DNA of 64,000 bases from Phaeodactylum tricornutum CCAP 1055/1 (lineage: Eukaryota; Bacillariophyta; Bacillariophyceae; Surirellales; Neidiaceae), in contig NC_011693.1 in NCBI RefSeq assembly GCF_000150955.2, positions 1-64,000 on the forward strand. Direction: 5' to 3'. Shown here piece after piece: positions 1 through 11,060 of this stretch (position 1 is the first letter of the stretch; the number at the start of each line of letters is the position of its first letter). Made by a program: the position numbers and the translations under genes. Below the pieces are notes generated by a model. The model had not been told where the DNA came from and did no database searches. It saw only the letters and a list, made by a program, of their open reading frames with translations.

Positions 1-233
1 CCTAACCCTAACCCTAACCCTAACCCTAACCCTAACCCTAACCCTAACCCTAACCCTAACCCTAACCCTAACCCTAACCCTAACCCTAACCCTAACCCTA
101 ACCCTAACCCTAACCCTAACCCTAACCCTAACCCTAACCCTAACCCTAACCCTAACCCTAACCCTAACCCTAACCCTAACCCTAACCCTAACCCTAACCC
201 TAACCCTAACCCTAACCCTAACCCTAACCCTAA
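1..233. repeat. telomere, CCCTAA repeats
   Basis: About 39 uninterrupted copies of CCCTAA fill the first 233 bases, with the C-rich strand 5' at the left edge. That is the orientation expected of a left chromosome end (TTAGGG toward the 3' end of the other strand). No variant repeats or subtelomeric satellite lie between it and the next sequence, which is copia pol. Confidence 0.97.
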
Positions 234-3200
234 TTTTGGATGTGTTCCAAGCGTTGGACATGACGGGTGACTTACAGGACCCTTCGTTGCTGTGTCCGAA
301 TCAATTGCGGGCAAATGGTGTAATTGTGGATGATGTCCCCAAACATTTGTGTCACAACCGCGAATCAACTCACTCTATTTATATTCCTGAGATGAAATTG
401 CGTATTTCTTTGGAATTACAGGGAGTTATGTCAGGGTTCCAGGCACGGTTGCCTACCCAGACGGAGATTGAGACTTGCGTTCATGTCAAACTCACTGCAC
501 AGGAAGCGTGGGATCCTAGTTCCGACGAGCTGGAACAACAAGAGCGTTTGAAGGAGACTCAGTTGTCTAACGTAGCTGGCACCGTGTCTACGTTATTTCC
601 CGATCGAAAATCGGAGATCTCAGCAGTCTTATCGTCCATCAGCTCTACGCTTGTGGATGATGACTTTGTTTGCGGAATGGAACAGTCTGTTCGGATCACA
701 TCGGCTGTGGCTAGTAGTACTGTGCGTACCAAGTCGCGGCACACAACGATGGAACCAATGGAGCTATCGCGTCGTTGGGGCATTGGCCTCTCGACGGCAC
801 GGAAAACTTTGAGAGTGACAACCCAGAAAGGTTTGCGGACTGCTGTCCACCCGTTGCATCGCCGGTACCGCACGCAACAGCAGCAGCTTCGTTACAGTCG
901 TCTGAACTCCAAATTTTATTCTGACACCATGTTTTCTTCATCGGTTTCTGTGCGAGGCAATACTTGTGGGCAAATCTTTGTGAATGATTTGAACTATAGT
1001 AAGTTTATACCGTTGAAGAGCAAGGGTGACGCCGGAATGGCGTTGGAAGAACTCTTTCAAGACATCGGGGTGCCAACGCATATGCACACCGACGGAGCTA
1101 AAGAGCTCACCACTGGGCACTGGCGGAAAGTTTGCCAGAGCTACGGTCCGGTGAAGCAGACCATGTCTGAACCACTGACCCCGTGGCAAAACCGGGCGGA
1201 ATCGGAGATCCGGGAACTCAAGAAACAAGTGCTTCGTATTATGTCCCATGAGGGTATTCCGCAAAGATTTTGGGATTATGTTGCCGAGTATGTTTCGGAG
1301 ATTCGGTCTCGGACTGCTCACCCATTGTACAATCTCAAAGGTAGGACGCCCATCGAGCATGTTGCGTCGGACGACAAAAGGTTGGAAGCTTTTGATTCAA
1401 TGGAAAGACGGGACGTCCACGTGGGAGCGCCTTGCCAACCTTAAGGAATCAAACCCTGTGCAAGTTGCTGAATATGCAGTTGCTAACAAGCTTGCAGAGG
1501 AACCGGCCTTTATCTGGTGGATCAAAGACGTTCTCCGACGTCGCGATCGGATTATTTCTAAGGTAAAAGCTCGGTACTGGAAACGCACTCACAAATTTGG
1601 TATTCGTGTTCCCAAGTCCGTAAAGGAAGCTTTGGAGATTGACGCGGAAATGGGGACCGATTTCTGGAAACGTGCAATCGAGAAAGAGATGGCAAACGTT
1701 ATGCCAGCATTCAAGTTCCTCGAAAGGGACGAAAATCTCCCGGTTGGTTGCCAAAAAATTGATTGTCATATTATATTTGATGTGAAACTCGATTTGACTC
1801 GCAAGGCACGGTATGTGGCTGGGGGACACATGACGGAAGCACCGGCGGCGTTGACTTATTCGTCGGTAGTGTCTAGAGAAAGTGTACGGATTGCATTTAT
1901 GGCGGCAGCGTTAAACGGGTTGGACATTTTGGCGGCGGATGCGCAGAATGCTTATCTAAACGCGGATTGTCGGGAAAGTGTGTATACCATTGCGGGTCTG
2001 GAGTTTGGTGCAGCTAGACAGGGGCTTCGAGTGTTAATTGTTCGAGCACTATATGGTTTAAAGAGTTCCGGCGCGGCGTGTCATGCGCACTTAGCGCAAA
2101 CAATGTCTGATTTGAAGTTTCGACCCTGCGTGGCGGATCCTGATGTTTGGTTGCGACCTGCTGTCAAAGGTAATGGGGACAAATACTATGAATATGTACT
2201 CATTTATGTTGATGACATTTTGGCAGTTTCAGAGAAGCCGGCTCGGATTATGGAAACGTTATCAGGTCTCTATAAGTTTAAAGAAGATCCGAAGACCCGG
2301 AAGAAGTATGGTCCTCCCGATCGTTATTTGGGTGCTAACGTTGGAAAGTATAAATTGCCAGGAGCTACCAAAGAGCATTGGTATATGAGTTCGGACGACT
2401 ACGTGAAAGCTGCGGTAACTAATGTTGAAAATGAGCTTTTCAAAGTTGGGCAGAGGTTTACCACGCGGTCAGGACACACCGTTATGTCGCAATCGTACCG
2501 TCCGGAATTGGATGTGTCGCCTGTGTTGGGAGCGGACAAGGCTAACTATTACCAGAACCTAATTGGAATCTTGCGATGGGCAGTTGAATTGGGGCGGATC
2601 GATATCTTTGCGCAAGTTTCGATGTTGTCGCAATTCCTCGCTCAGCCCAGGGAGGGACATTTGGATCAAGTGTTCCATATATTTGGGTATCTAAAGGTGC
2701 ATGGACAATCTAAAGTTGTTTTCGACGATACGTTTATTTCGTGGAAAGACAAGTTTACTCAGTGTGATTGGCAGGATTTCTATCCCGATGCGAAGGAACC
2801 GATTCCAGGTAATATGCCGGAGCCTCGTGGAAAGGAAGTTCAGTTGAATGCTTTTGTTGATGCTGATCATGCGGGCGATCAGGTGACGCGTCGTTCGAGA
2901 ACGGGTGTTTTGATATTTGTGAATAAAGCACCGGTGATTTGGTTTTCGAAACGACAGAACACTGTCGAAACGTCTACGTTTGGTTCGGAATTTGTTGCAA
3001 TGAAGATTGCGACGGAGCTGTTGATTGGTTTGCGGTACAAACTTCGAATGATGGGTTTGCCTCTGGATGGACCGGCGAATGTTTTCGGGGACAACCAATT
3101 GGTAGTTACCAATGCGTCGCGATCGGAGTCGGTTTTGAAAAAGAAACATGTTAGCATTTGCTATCATCGGGTGAGAGAAGCGTGTGTGGCCAACATCATT

Positions 3201-3302
3201 CGGATTGCTCATGAGAGTACCAAAACAAACTTAGCGGATTTGCTAACGAAGAATTTGGATGGTCATTGGATTCAAGAATTAGTTTCGAGGATCTTGTATT
3301 GA
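234..3302 (+). mobile_element. Ty1/copia (CoDi-type) relic cut by the telomere
   Basis: Pol region of a copia-type LTR element, read on the plus strand. Parts recognised in order: an integrase core (about 900-1370), reverse transcriptase with a YVDD active-site box (about 2205-2220), and RNase H with a VDADHAG motif and a later DNQL box (about 2850-3130). This order (integrase before RT) is diagnostic of Ty1/copia. Gag, protease and the 5' LTR are absent: the telomere begins where they should be. The element is a broken fossil. No 3' LTR boundary could be fixed. It belongs to a different lineage from the element at 7596-9571. Confidence 0.9.
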
Positions 3303-3878
3303 CTTTATTTGGGTCCCTTGCTTCGGAAGAAGCATCGTACCTCCCACCATGCGGAATTGCATTACAAGAGTGGGTTTCTGTGAGCGTTGTTACAACGTGG
3401 ATATGATTTTTATATTTGTTTTTAAAGACGGTTGTTGATTTGGTTGTTGATCATGGATTTGGTTGTGATCCCAGGAGCTGGACGGATTGTTTGGTCACCT
3501 TATCATTCTGAGTTACGAATAATAATGTGAGGGGACTGAGCAAATCTAGTGGTAGTGGATCTGGTGATGTGACATAGGTAGTATGTCGCAACCCCTATAA
3601 TTTAACCTTGTGTTGCGTATCATCACGTCCTGTATGGAATGTACTGTAAATATGGACCTACGTATCCACTACGGTGAGATTAACAGAATAGGACGTGAAT
3701 AAGCCAGAAAATTTCAACAGAAACCAAACATCCACATATGCTGCGTACAATGGAAGGCAAATTGAAGATAACACCTGAAAAATTCACGACGCGAACAAGC
3801 CGTTTTTACCCGCAAGATTTTTTTCATGGTACGCAGTTGCAATGGTCAAAACAGAAGATGATGGTATGACCAAAACCA
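3303..3878. other. 3' tail of the copia relic, unresolved
   Basis: No gene is seen. The stretch after the copia pol has a short purine-rich run near 3525-3538 that could be the element's polypurine tract, followed by unassigned AT-leaning DNA. An LTR would be expected here, but no second copy exists in the window to define it. Confidence 0.45.
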
Positions 3879-3891
3879 CGTCCTAAAAATA

Positions 3892-4520
3892 CTAACTGCG
3901 GGAACCGTGATCAAAGTTGTCCGGCTGGGAAGCAATTGGCTGTGTTTGTTTTGACATTGGTTGGGATTGGTTGTGTTGATGCTGTCTGCGGTAACAACAA
4001 GAACAGCGGCGATGACGACGAGAACAGCGGCGACGGCAACGGCGGCAGCGCCAACAACAACAATGGTGAAACCAAATTTGTTGATTTGGGACAAAGTAAA
4101 CCATTTGTTGGCTGAAACTGCCCACATGTGCTGTCAAAAGACACAAATGCAAGCGTGCCGTTCGGAGCGAACGAAGGGATTTTCGACGATGGAAAAAGCC
4201 GTGCTGCGATCGCAACGTAGGAAACGGAAGGCAATGATACCAAAGCCGTATCCTGCAAATCAAGAATGATAGATATCCTTCCAGTTGCGAAGGATTGATC
4301 AAAGTTGGTGTCGGCAAAGTAGCAGTTGTATTGGGTCACTCTATCTGTGACAGCAGGAAACCTTGCTTGGCTCCAGTAGCCCACGAGTTCTGCTGTCCGT
4401 CGCAAACAAACCATGATGGGAGTGACCAAGAAAGTTGCAGATACAGGCAGTGTGGGGGGTTGAACAAGTAATGCCAAATAGAATCCACAATAGAAATAGA
4501 AGATAAATTAATCATCAACA
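3892..4520 (-). pseudogene. decayed membrane-protein-like gene piece inside copy 1
   Basis: On the minus strand this stretch can be aligned by eye with 6217-6720 of copy 3 at the peptide level, although the open frames are broken. Shared features are a hydrophobic segment near the start, then short blocks around GQQ.S, and a C-terminal stretch of matching length that in copy 3 ends in YGSRTWYL. Copy 1 has also gained a run of simple codons (about 3990-4060). Similar decay in two copies suggests one gene fragment carried by the element. I do not recognise the parent gene. Confidence 0.35.
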
Positions 4521-4767
4521 AAATGCAACCAACATGTGTTTAGAACGTCTACAGATACTACAAGCAAATTGAGAAAGCGTAACAAATTCTAATGTTAAAG
4601 AAGACTACTTGATGCTATTTCTGTAGAGCCCAGGCTATCAATAGGGCCAGCACAACTGTTTCGTATCGCTCACTGTCAATTTGGTACGTCGTTTGCTTCT
4701 TGCTCGACCGTCGCTTGTTTTGTTTGCTTTCTTCCCTGATTGTCCTACGAGGCGTCCAATTCATGCT

Positions 4768-4953
4768 TTAGCGCTTCTTCGAACCACTGCCAATATCCTG
4801 CTCCCGGTGCACAGCTTTCACCTGCTCCTGGATTTTCTTGTGGAAGGATTTTACATCGTCTTCCCCCTTCCGGGAAGTCACACAGCAGCGGGCGAGTCTG
4901 TTAAAAATGAAGTACCAGCCAGATTTCGTAAAACGCTCCGAATTTCGCTTCAA
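4768..4953 (-). pseudogene. charged helix fragment inside copy 1
   Basis: A minus-strand reading contains a charged helical peptide (KSFHKKIQEQVKAVHREQ). A closely similar peptide (KSFYKKIQEQMKAAHQER) can be read on the same strand of copy 3 near 7010-7060. Conservation at the peptide level in two diverged copies suggests a second piece of a captured gene, probably from a coiled-coil region. No family is recognised. Confidence 0.3.
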
Positions 4954-5243
4954 ATCAGCAACCTACATCATCACTAGTCTTGTCCGGTGGTAGTTAGGTA
5001 TACCCGCAAAAGATGTCCGCGGTTGATGGAATTCTCATGCTGCATCGTAGCTGCAAGCATGATGCCGTCCGTGTAAACAGTATAGAAAAATTCGAAGAAA
5101 AATCCTGTAGAAGCTGTATTGACAGCAAGTTTTGTACTCCAGAGTCAGAGAACGGCTGTACGTATGGCCGACAAAGCCACACAAAGTGCTGACGCAAACG
5201 CAATTCGCAAGGAACAACAGAAAGCTGTATGCCGGACGTTGGC

Positions 5244-5700
5244 AGGTTAGGTATCCCAGAGGAGTAGCTCGAACCCTATTTGATATCCCAGAGGGAATAG
5301 GTGATATCCCAGAGGAAGGATATGATATCCCAGAGGGAATATACGACACAAACAATTCGCGGAAGAACAGCTGACTGTGAATGTGAAAGATGTGTGCCGG
5401 ATGTCAGCAAGTTAGGTATCCCAGAGGAGTAGCTCTAACCCTATTTGATATCCCAGAGGGAATACTTGATATCCCAGAGGAAGGATATGATATCCCAGAG
5501 GGAATACACGACACAAACAACTCGCGGAAGAACAACTGACTGTGAAGGCTGTATGACGGACGTCAGCAAGTTAGGTATCCCAGAGTAGTAGCTTAAACCT
5601 TATTTGATATCCCAGAGGGAAACCCTGATATCTCAGAGCATAACCCTGCTATCCCAGAGGGATTACTTAGACATCCCAGAGGGAAACCCTGCTATCCCAG
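5244..5700 (+). repeat. 165-bp direct repeats of copy 1
   Basis: Repeat starts (A/G-GTTAGGTATCCCAG) fall at 5244, 5409 and 5568, giving periods of 165 and 159. Each unit holds several GATATCCCAGAGG motifs and one TGACTGTGAA motif. One frame reads DIPEG repeats, but every unit ends that frame with a stop, so the array is not coding. Confidence 0.9.
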
Positions 5701-5782
5701 AGGAATTACTTAGGAAGAGTTTTTGGATAAATTTTATAAAGCGATGTATATAGTTACTACTCTGGGATACCCCTCCCCTTAG
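5693..5782 (+). repeat. terminal inverted repeat (hairpin) of copy 1
   Basis: TATCCCAGAG at 5693-5702 and its exact reverse complement at 5760-5769, 57 bases apart, followed by 13 bases ending in TTAG. The left arm is the last member of the direct-repeat motif series. Confidence 0.8.
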
Positions 5783-6206
5783 GGCGGCGTCTGTGCTTAA
5801 CAAAGGTGACGCCTTTGCAGTCATACCAGGATGTATGGCAGCGGTAGCTCTAGTTGCGGTAGTGGGAGAAAGACTCCATACGGTCAGTGCTGGTCTGACA
5901 TGGATTTAGGATGAATTTGTTAGGTGGAAAAGTAAACTTATCGATGATCCAAGAGAATTCCTTAAACAAGAGACAAACCATGTTGAAGATCCCAGAGCCA
6001 TTACTTATTAAAAAGACAAACTGTGTTGAAGATCCCGGTGCATTTACCTACGCAAAAGACAAACGAAGTTGAAGATCCCAGTGCAATTATTTACGCAAAG
6101 GACATGGCATGTTGAAGATCCCGGTGCAATTACTTAGAAATAGTTTTTGCATGAATTTTATCCAGCCAGGTATACCCTTGCTTCTCCGGGATCTTCCTGC
6201 CCTTAG
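5783..6206 (+). mobile_element. hairpin-ended repeat element, copy 2 (short)
   Basis: Only the right end is recognisable as the same kind of element. Four direct repeats of a unit containing GAAGATCCC (about 5983, 6028, 6069 and 6113) are followed by the inverted repeat AAGATCCCGG/CCGGGATCTT (6115-6124, 6186-6195) and then CCTGCCCTTAG ending at 6206. The left 200 bases (5783-5980) match nothing else in the window. It lies head-to-tail between copies 1 and 3 with no spacer seen at its right end. Confidence 0.55.
6115..6206 (+). repeat. terminal inverted repeat (hairpin) of copy 2
   Basis: AAGATCCCGG at 6115-6124 and its exact reverse complement at 6186-6195, 61 bases apart, then 11 bases ending in TTAG. 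The stem sequence differs from copies 1, 3 and 4 in both arms. Confidence 0.75.
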
Positions 6207-6216
6207 GAATCGCGTC

Positions 6217-6720
6217 CTAAAGATACCAAGTACGGGAACCGTAGTCAACCAGCATCCGTCGACCTGGGTCAAATAAAACCTTTTGTTGGCCGCAGCTACC
6301 CACTATGCTGTCACAAGGCACAACAAATACATGTCCTTTGGGCCCGACAAATGCCGCAATATTTTGGACAATGGAAAATGCCTTGCTGCAATCGTGACGG
6401 AGAGAACCGAAGTTGAAATTGAAGCTGAAGCCGCATCGGATAAATGAAAATTGCGGGAACTGTTGGCAGATATCTTTCCGGTTGCAAGGGGCTTGCCAGT
6501 GTTTCATTTGACCAAAGCTGGTGTTGGCAAAAAAGCAGTTGTATTAGGTCACTCTATCTGTGACGGAAGGAAACCTTGCTTGGCTATTGTAGCCTGTGAG
6601 TGCTGTTGTCCGTCACTCATGACCCTTTCCCTACCCATGATGCAAGTGATGAAGAAAGATGCGGATGCAACAAGTATCACCAAATAGAAACCACAATAGA
6701 AATAGAAGATAGAATAATCA
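6217..6720 (-). pseudogene. decayed membrane-protein-like gene piece inside copy 3
   Basis: The best-preserved frame (6217-6507, minus) reads about 96 residues with spaced cysteines (CNRKDIC, FGSLRHDC, VVPCD, GSCGQQ) and ends in YGSRTWYL and a stop close to the element's left end. Upstream, a hydrophobic segment (about 6640-6710) lies in another frame. It matches 3892-4520 in copy 1. The cysteine spacing hints at an extracellular or lumenal domain, but I recognise no family. The frame is interrupted, so the gene is not functional as it stands. Confidence 0.35.
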
Positions 6721-7527
6721 TCAAACAAAATGCAACCAACATGTGTATAGAGCAGCTATAGATACTACAAGCAAACTGAGAAAGCGTAACAAAGTCTAGC
6801 TTTAAAGAAGACCACTTGATGTTATTCCTATAGAGCCCAGGCTGTCAATATGGCCAGCGCAACTGTTTTGTATTGCTCGATTTGGGACGTCGTTTGCATT
6901 TTGCTCGACCGTCGCTCCTTTCGTTTGTTCTCCTTTCTGTTTGCCCTACAAGGCGGCTAGTTCTTGCTTTAGCGCTTCTTCAAAATTCTGCCGCTCCTGG
7001 TGCGCAGCTTTCATCTGCTCCTGGATTTTCTTGTAGAATGATTTGAAATCTTCTTCCCCATTCCGGGGAGCAACAAAAGAGCGGGCGGGTCCGTCGCGAA
7101 ATAAGCACCAGATTTCGTAAAACGCTCCGAATTACACACCAAATCACCACACTGCATGATCACCAGTCTCATCTGGTGTTAGCCTACCCTATCCGCAAAA
7201 AATATCCGCGGTCAATGCTGTTCGCGTTCTGCATTGTAGATGCACACATGGTGCCGTGAGTGTTTCTGTTGTAAAATTTGAAGAAAGAAAAATTCGCTAC
7301 TAGCTAGAAGCTGTATCAACGGCGAGTCCATTTCGGCCGACACTGACTGTTCACAGTTGTACGTAAGCAACACAAAACACAGACGCGATTTACGGAAGAA
7401 CGACCGACTGTGAAAGGTGTTCGCCAGACGTCAGCCAGTCAGGTATCCCTGTGGAGTAACTTTCACCCTTTTTGAATCTCAGTGGGAATTTTTTGGATCC
7501 CAGTGGCATGCGTTAAGTAAAAAATGA

Positions 7528-7595
7528 ATCCCTGTGTAAAGATAAAATACACATTCATGTATAAATTTACTACACAGGGATCTCCTTTTGCTTAG
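7528..7595 (+). repeat. terminal inverted repeat (hairpin) of copy 3
   Basis: ATCCCTGTGTA at 7528-7538 and its exact reverse complement at 7571-7581, 32 bases apart, then 14 bases ending in TTAG. Confidence 0.8.
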
Positions 7596-9571
7596 GGTAA
7601 ATTGTATTTAGTAAATGTTGACAGTAATCATGCTCCTGACAAGGTTGCTGAAATACCTGCTCCTGAAGCAGGGAGGATGGAAAGTGATGCTAGTGATGCT
7701 CCAGAAGCAGTTGCCATCAATAGACCAAAAACAACGCGTCTTGAGCGAGAGCTGAAACTCCTCAAGTCACCATTTCTTAATCCAATGAGCGGAATGGAGT
7801 CAGTGACGGTTGTTGACAACACTGGAAACACAGACAGTACGGAAACAACGAAAGAAAAAGAAATCTACTTTGTTTTTAGTGCTGAGCTCTCATCGGATCT
7901 GGGGGAACCGAAGACACTGAAACAAGCAATCAACGGAAAAGACAAGAGCAAGTGGATACCATCGGTTAAGAGCGAATTTATGAATTTCATAAGCAGGGGA
8001 GTGTGGAAGAAAGTCAAACGCAAAAAAGTGAAAGCTCTTGGACGAAAACCGTTGGGCACAAAGTGGGTATTTAAAGTCAAAGTTGAACAGGATGGTAGCA
8101 AGCAATACAAGTTGAGATGCGTTACACTGGGATATCTACAGATCCCAGGCATGGATTTTACCGAAACCTTCTCGCCTGTTGCTAGTGACTCTACAATTCG
8201 AATCGCTCTCGGAGTCTTTCTCTACAAGGAGAAACCAAAATCTTGGGTTTTGGAAATGATTGACATCGAAGCAGCTTTCCTAGAAGCTGACCAGGATTGA
8301 CCAGTCTACATTGAATGGCCGGAAGGAATGATAGAACTTGGATTCATCTCGAAGGACGACGCGGAAGAATATTGCTGTGAACTTAACAAAGCGATGTATG
8401 GGAACGTTGACGCTCTGCTACAGTGGATGAAGACTTTTGCGAATTTCCTGATGAGTGATGTAATGGACATGAACCAGAGTTTGGCTGATCCATGCATGTT
8501 CTACAAGAAAGACGGAAAAATTGATCTAGTTTTACTTGTGGTTGTCTTTGTGGACAATGTTTTACTTGGCGGAACGGAAAAAATGGTCAAGTGGTTCAAA
8601 ACAAAAATTTCGACGAGATTCAATTTTACTGATCTCGGAAAGTTGCGAAAACATTTGGGTGTCTGGTATGAGTGGGGAAGAGACAAAAACGGAGATACTT
8701 TTATCAAGGCAACAATGGATTCACTTATTGACGAAACAATTGAAGCATTTAGAAACATGACTGGACACTATGCATCAGCAGTTTCTATGCCTGGTTATCC
8801 AGGGAAAGTGCTTCAGAAACACAAAGGGGAAGAACCAGTTATGTTGGACAAATTTCGGAGTCTCACGGGGAAAATCATGTATGTGGAACAAAAAATTATG
8901 CCCATGATTGCTAACGCGGCTCGCAAACTCGCTCAACACATGTCACATCCAGGTGAAGAACACTGGAAAGCCCTTGAATGTTTGGTTGGATACTTAGGCA
9001 CCACAAAAGGAAAAGGACTTATTTATCGAAGACCAAAGGAGTTGCAATTGGTGAGCTGGGCGGATTTGAACTACGCGACAAACGAAGATACGCGACGAAG
9101 TGTTTCGGGTATCATTAACACGCTTGGAGGAGGAACCATCACAAATTGGACATCGAAAACTCAAGCTACGGTCACATTATCAAGCATGGAAGCAGAATAT
9201 CTTAGTCTCTTGCTGTGTACGCAAGATTTACGTTTTACGCAAATGCTCCTCAACGAGATTGATACTTCAGTAACCCCAGGTATTATACACGACGACAACA
9301 CGGGTGCAATTTTTCTGGTCAAGAACTCTCAAGTTGGATTCCAAACCAAACACATTGATGTGCGGCACCATTTTATTTGAGAACTATTGAAGGCAGGATT
9401 GCTTTGGGTAATTTTCACTCCATCAGCAGAGAACCCTTCGGACTGCGGGACCAAAAATTTGACGGAAGATTATTTTTAAAATTTGAAGCTGCAATTCAAG
9501 AAGGACGACTTCTGGACTTCTGGAGGGAGGATGTTAACGAGAGTGGTACGACGGCAGACGAGCCCGCATGA
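7596..9571 (+). mobile_element. Ty1/copia relic, second lineage
   Basis: Plus-strand copia pol remnant. The RT entry block reads IPGMDFTETFSPV (about 8140-8175), the typical copia RT N-terminal signature. The RNase H part carries SWADLNYATNEDTRRS, SSMEAEY and the tail KHIDVRHHFI (about 9055-9380). Gag, protease and integrase are absent, and the relic starts exactly at the end of the hairpin element at 7595. It is a broken fossil with a few breaks. Its peptides are much closer to classical plant/fungal copia than those at 234-3302 or 13004-18557, so it comes from a different lineage. Confidence 0.88.
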
Positions 9572-9918
9572 GGACGTACAAGTAGGGCTCCAATATCCAT
9601 AAGTCCAGAGCTGAAACTATGCCAGTGACTAACTAAGACTCTCACGACCACAGTCACCGACAAAGTATAAGCGGAACTTACCCAAACGATTATCAAACAA
9701 CCCAGTGAAAGGTTATATGACCAAATACATAAAAAGCGTGATGGATGCTACGATTGAATGACTGGCATACAAAAGACCAGCATCCCAATACAGGAAGTAG
9801 ATAGAAACGTAATGTGAAGCAACTCAAAACTTGGAACAAGGTAACGAACGGAACGGTTACATCTAGGTTAGGCAGTAGATACGGATAATCTACTGGGAAC
9901 GAACGAGTATTTCAACAG
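9572..9918. other. unassigned, probably tail of the copia relic
   Basis: No gene, no RNA and no clear LTR are seen here. The sequence lies between the copia RNase H region and the left limit of homology of the next hairpin element. Confidence 0.4.
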
Positions 9919-10100
9919 CCATCCATGTGAACAGTATAGAAAAATTCGACGAAAAAATCCTGTAGAAGCTGTGTATTGGCAGCAAGTTTTGTACTCCAGA
10001 GTCAGAAAACGACTGTACATATGGCCAACAAAGCCACACAACGTGCTGACGCAAACGCCATTTGCAAAGAACAACAGAAAGCTGTATGCCGGACGTCGGC

Positions 10101-11060
10101 AGGTTAGGTATCCCAGGGGAGTAGCTCGAACCCTATTTGATATCCCAGAGGGAATAGGTGATATCCCAGAGGAAGGATATGATATCCCAGAGGGAATACA
10201 CGACACAAACAGATCGCGGAAGAACAGCTGACTGTGAATGTGAAAGCTGCATGCCGGACGTCATCAAGTTAGGTATCCCAGAGGAGTAGCTCGAACCCTA
10301 TTTGATATCCCAGAGGGAATACATGATATCCCAGAGGAAGGATATGATGTCCCAGAGGGAATACACAATACAAACAGATCGCGGAAGAACAGCTGACTGT
10401 GAATGTGAAAGCTGTGTGCCGGACGTCAGCAAGTTAGGTATCCCAGAGGAGTAGCTCGAACCCTATTTGGTATCCCAGAGGGAATAGGTGATATCCCAGA
10501 GGAAGGATATGATGTCCCAGAGGGAATACACGACACAAACAGATCGCGGAAGAACAGCTGACTGTGAATGTGAAAGCTGTATGCCGGACGTCAGCAAGTT
10601 AGGTATCCCAGAGGAGTAGCTCGAACCCTATTTGATATCCCAGAGGGAATAGGTGATATCCCAGAGGAAGGATATGATATCCCAGAGGGAATACACGACA
10701 CAAACAGATCACGGAAGAACAGCTGACTGTGAATGCGAAAGCTGTATACCAGACGTCCGCAGGTTAGGTATCCCAGAGCAGTAGCTCTAACCCTATTTGA
10801 TATCCCAGAGGGAATACTTGATATCCCAGAGCAAGGATATGATATCCCAGAGGAAATACACGACACAAACAATTCGCGGAAGAACAACTGACTGTGAAGG
10901 CTGTATGCCGGACGTCAGCAAGCTAGGTATCCCAGAGTAGTAGCTTTAACCTTATTTGATATCCCAGAGGGAAACCCTGATATCTCAGAGCAAAACCCTG
11001 CTATCCCAGAGGGATTACTTACTGTTAGACATCCCAGAGGGAAACCCTGCTATCCCAGAG
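10101..11060 (+). repeat. 165-bp direct repeats of copy 4
   Basis: Repeat starts fall at 10101, 10266, 10431, 10596, 10761 and 10920. Four periods are exactly 165 and the last is 159. Units are mutually near-identical, so the array was amplified recently or homogenised. Each unit carries three or four GATATCCCAGAGG-type motifs, a CGCGGAAGAACAGCTGACTG segment and ACGTCAGCAAGTTAGG. Confidence 0.93.

Larger units (their letters stand above)
3879..5782 (+). mobile_element. hairpin-ended repeat element, copy 1
   Basis: First of four copies of an unrecognised element. It starts near CGTCCTAAA and is homologous, with divergence, to 6207-7595 over its left 1.2 kb. The right part shares about 180 bases of unique sequence and then a 165-bp direct-repeat array with the copy at 9919-11140. 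It closes with the inverted repeat TATCCCAGAG/CTCTGGGATA (5693-5702, 5760-5769) and the tail CCCCTCCCCTTAG. The first bases (CCTAA) and last bases (TTAG) are loosely inverse. No transposase is visible. The structure resembles non-autonomous Helentron-type (HINE) elements, which carry internal tandem repeats and a 3' hairpin; that is an inference. Confidence 0.6.
6207..7595 (+). mobile_element. hairpin-ended repeat element, copy 3
   Basis: Diverged homologue of 3879-5782: the same left-end CGTCCTAAA start, the same opposite-strand gene pieces, and the same leader before the repeat zone. Its repeat zone is short and degenerate (motifs such as GTATCCCTGTGGAG, GGATCCCAGTGG). It ends in the inverted repeat ATCCCTGTGTA/TACACAGGGAT (7528-7538, 7571-7581) and then CTCCTTTTGCTTAG at 7595. 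The next base begins a copia relic. No transposase is visible. Confidence 0.55.

Noticed and set aside
5132-5374. Frame with DIPEG repeats in the 165-bp array
   Set aside because: 165 is a multiple of three, which keeps the frame similar between units, but every unit closes it with a stop and there is no consistent start. It is a product of the repeat period.
5420-5450. CTAACCCTA-like string inside the repeat units as an interstitial telomere
   Set aside because: Only about 1.5 telomere units, also present as CGAACCCTA in most units, so it is chance similarity.
10101-11060. Regular repeats considered as a CRISPR array
   Set aside because: The whole 165-bp unit is repeated with no unique spacers, and the context is eukaryotic.
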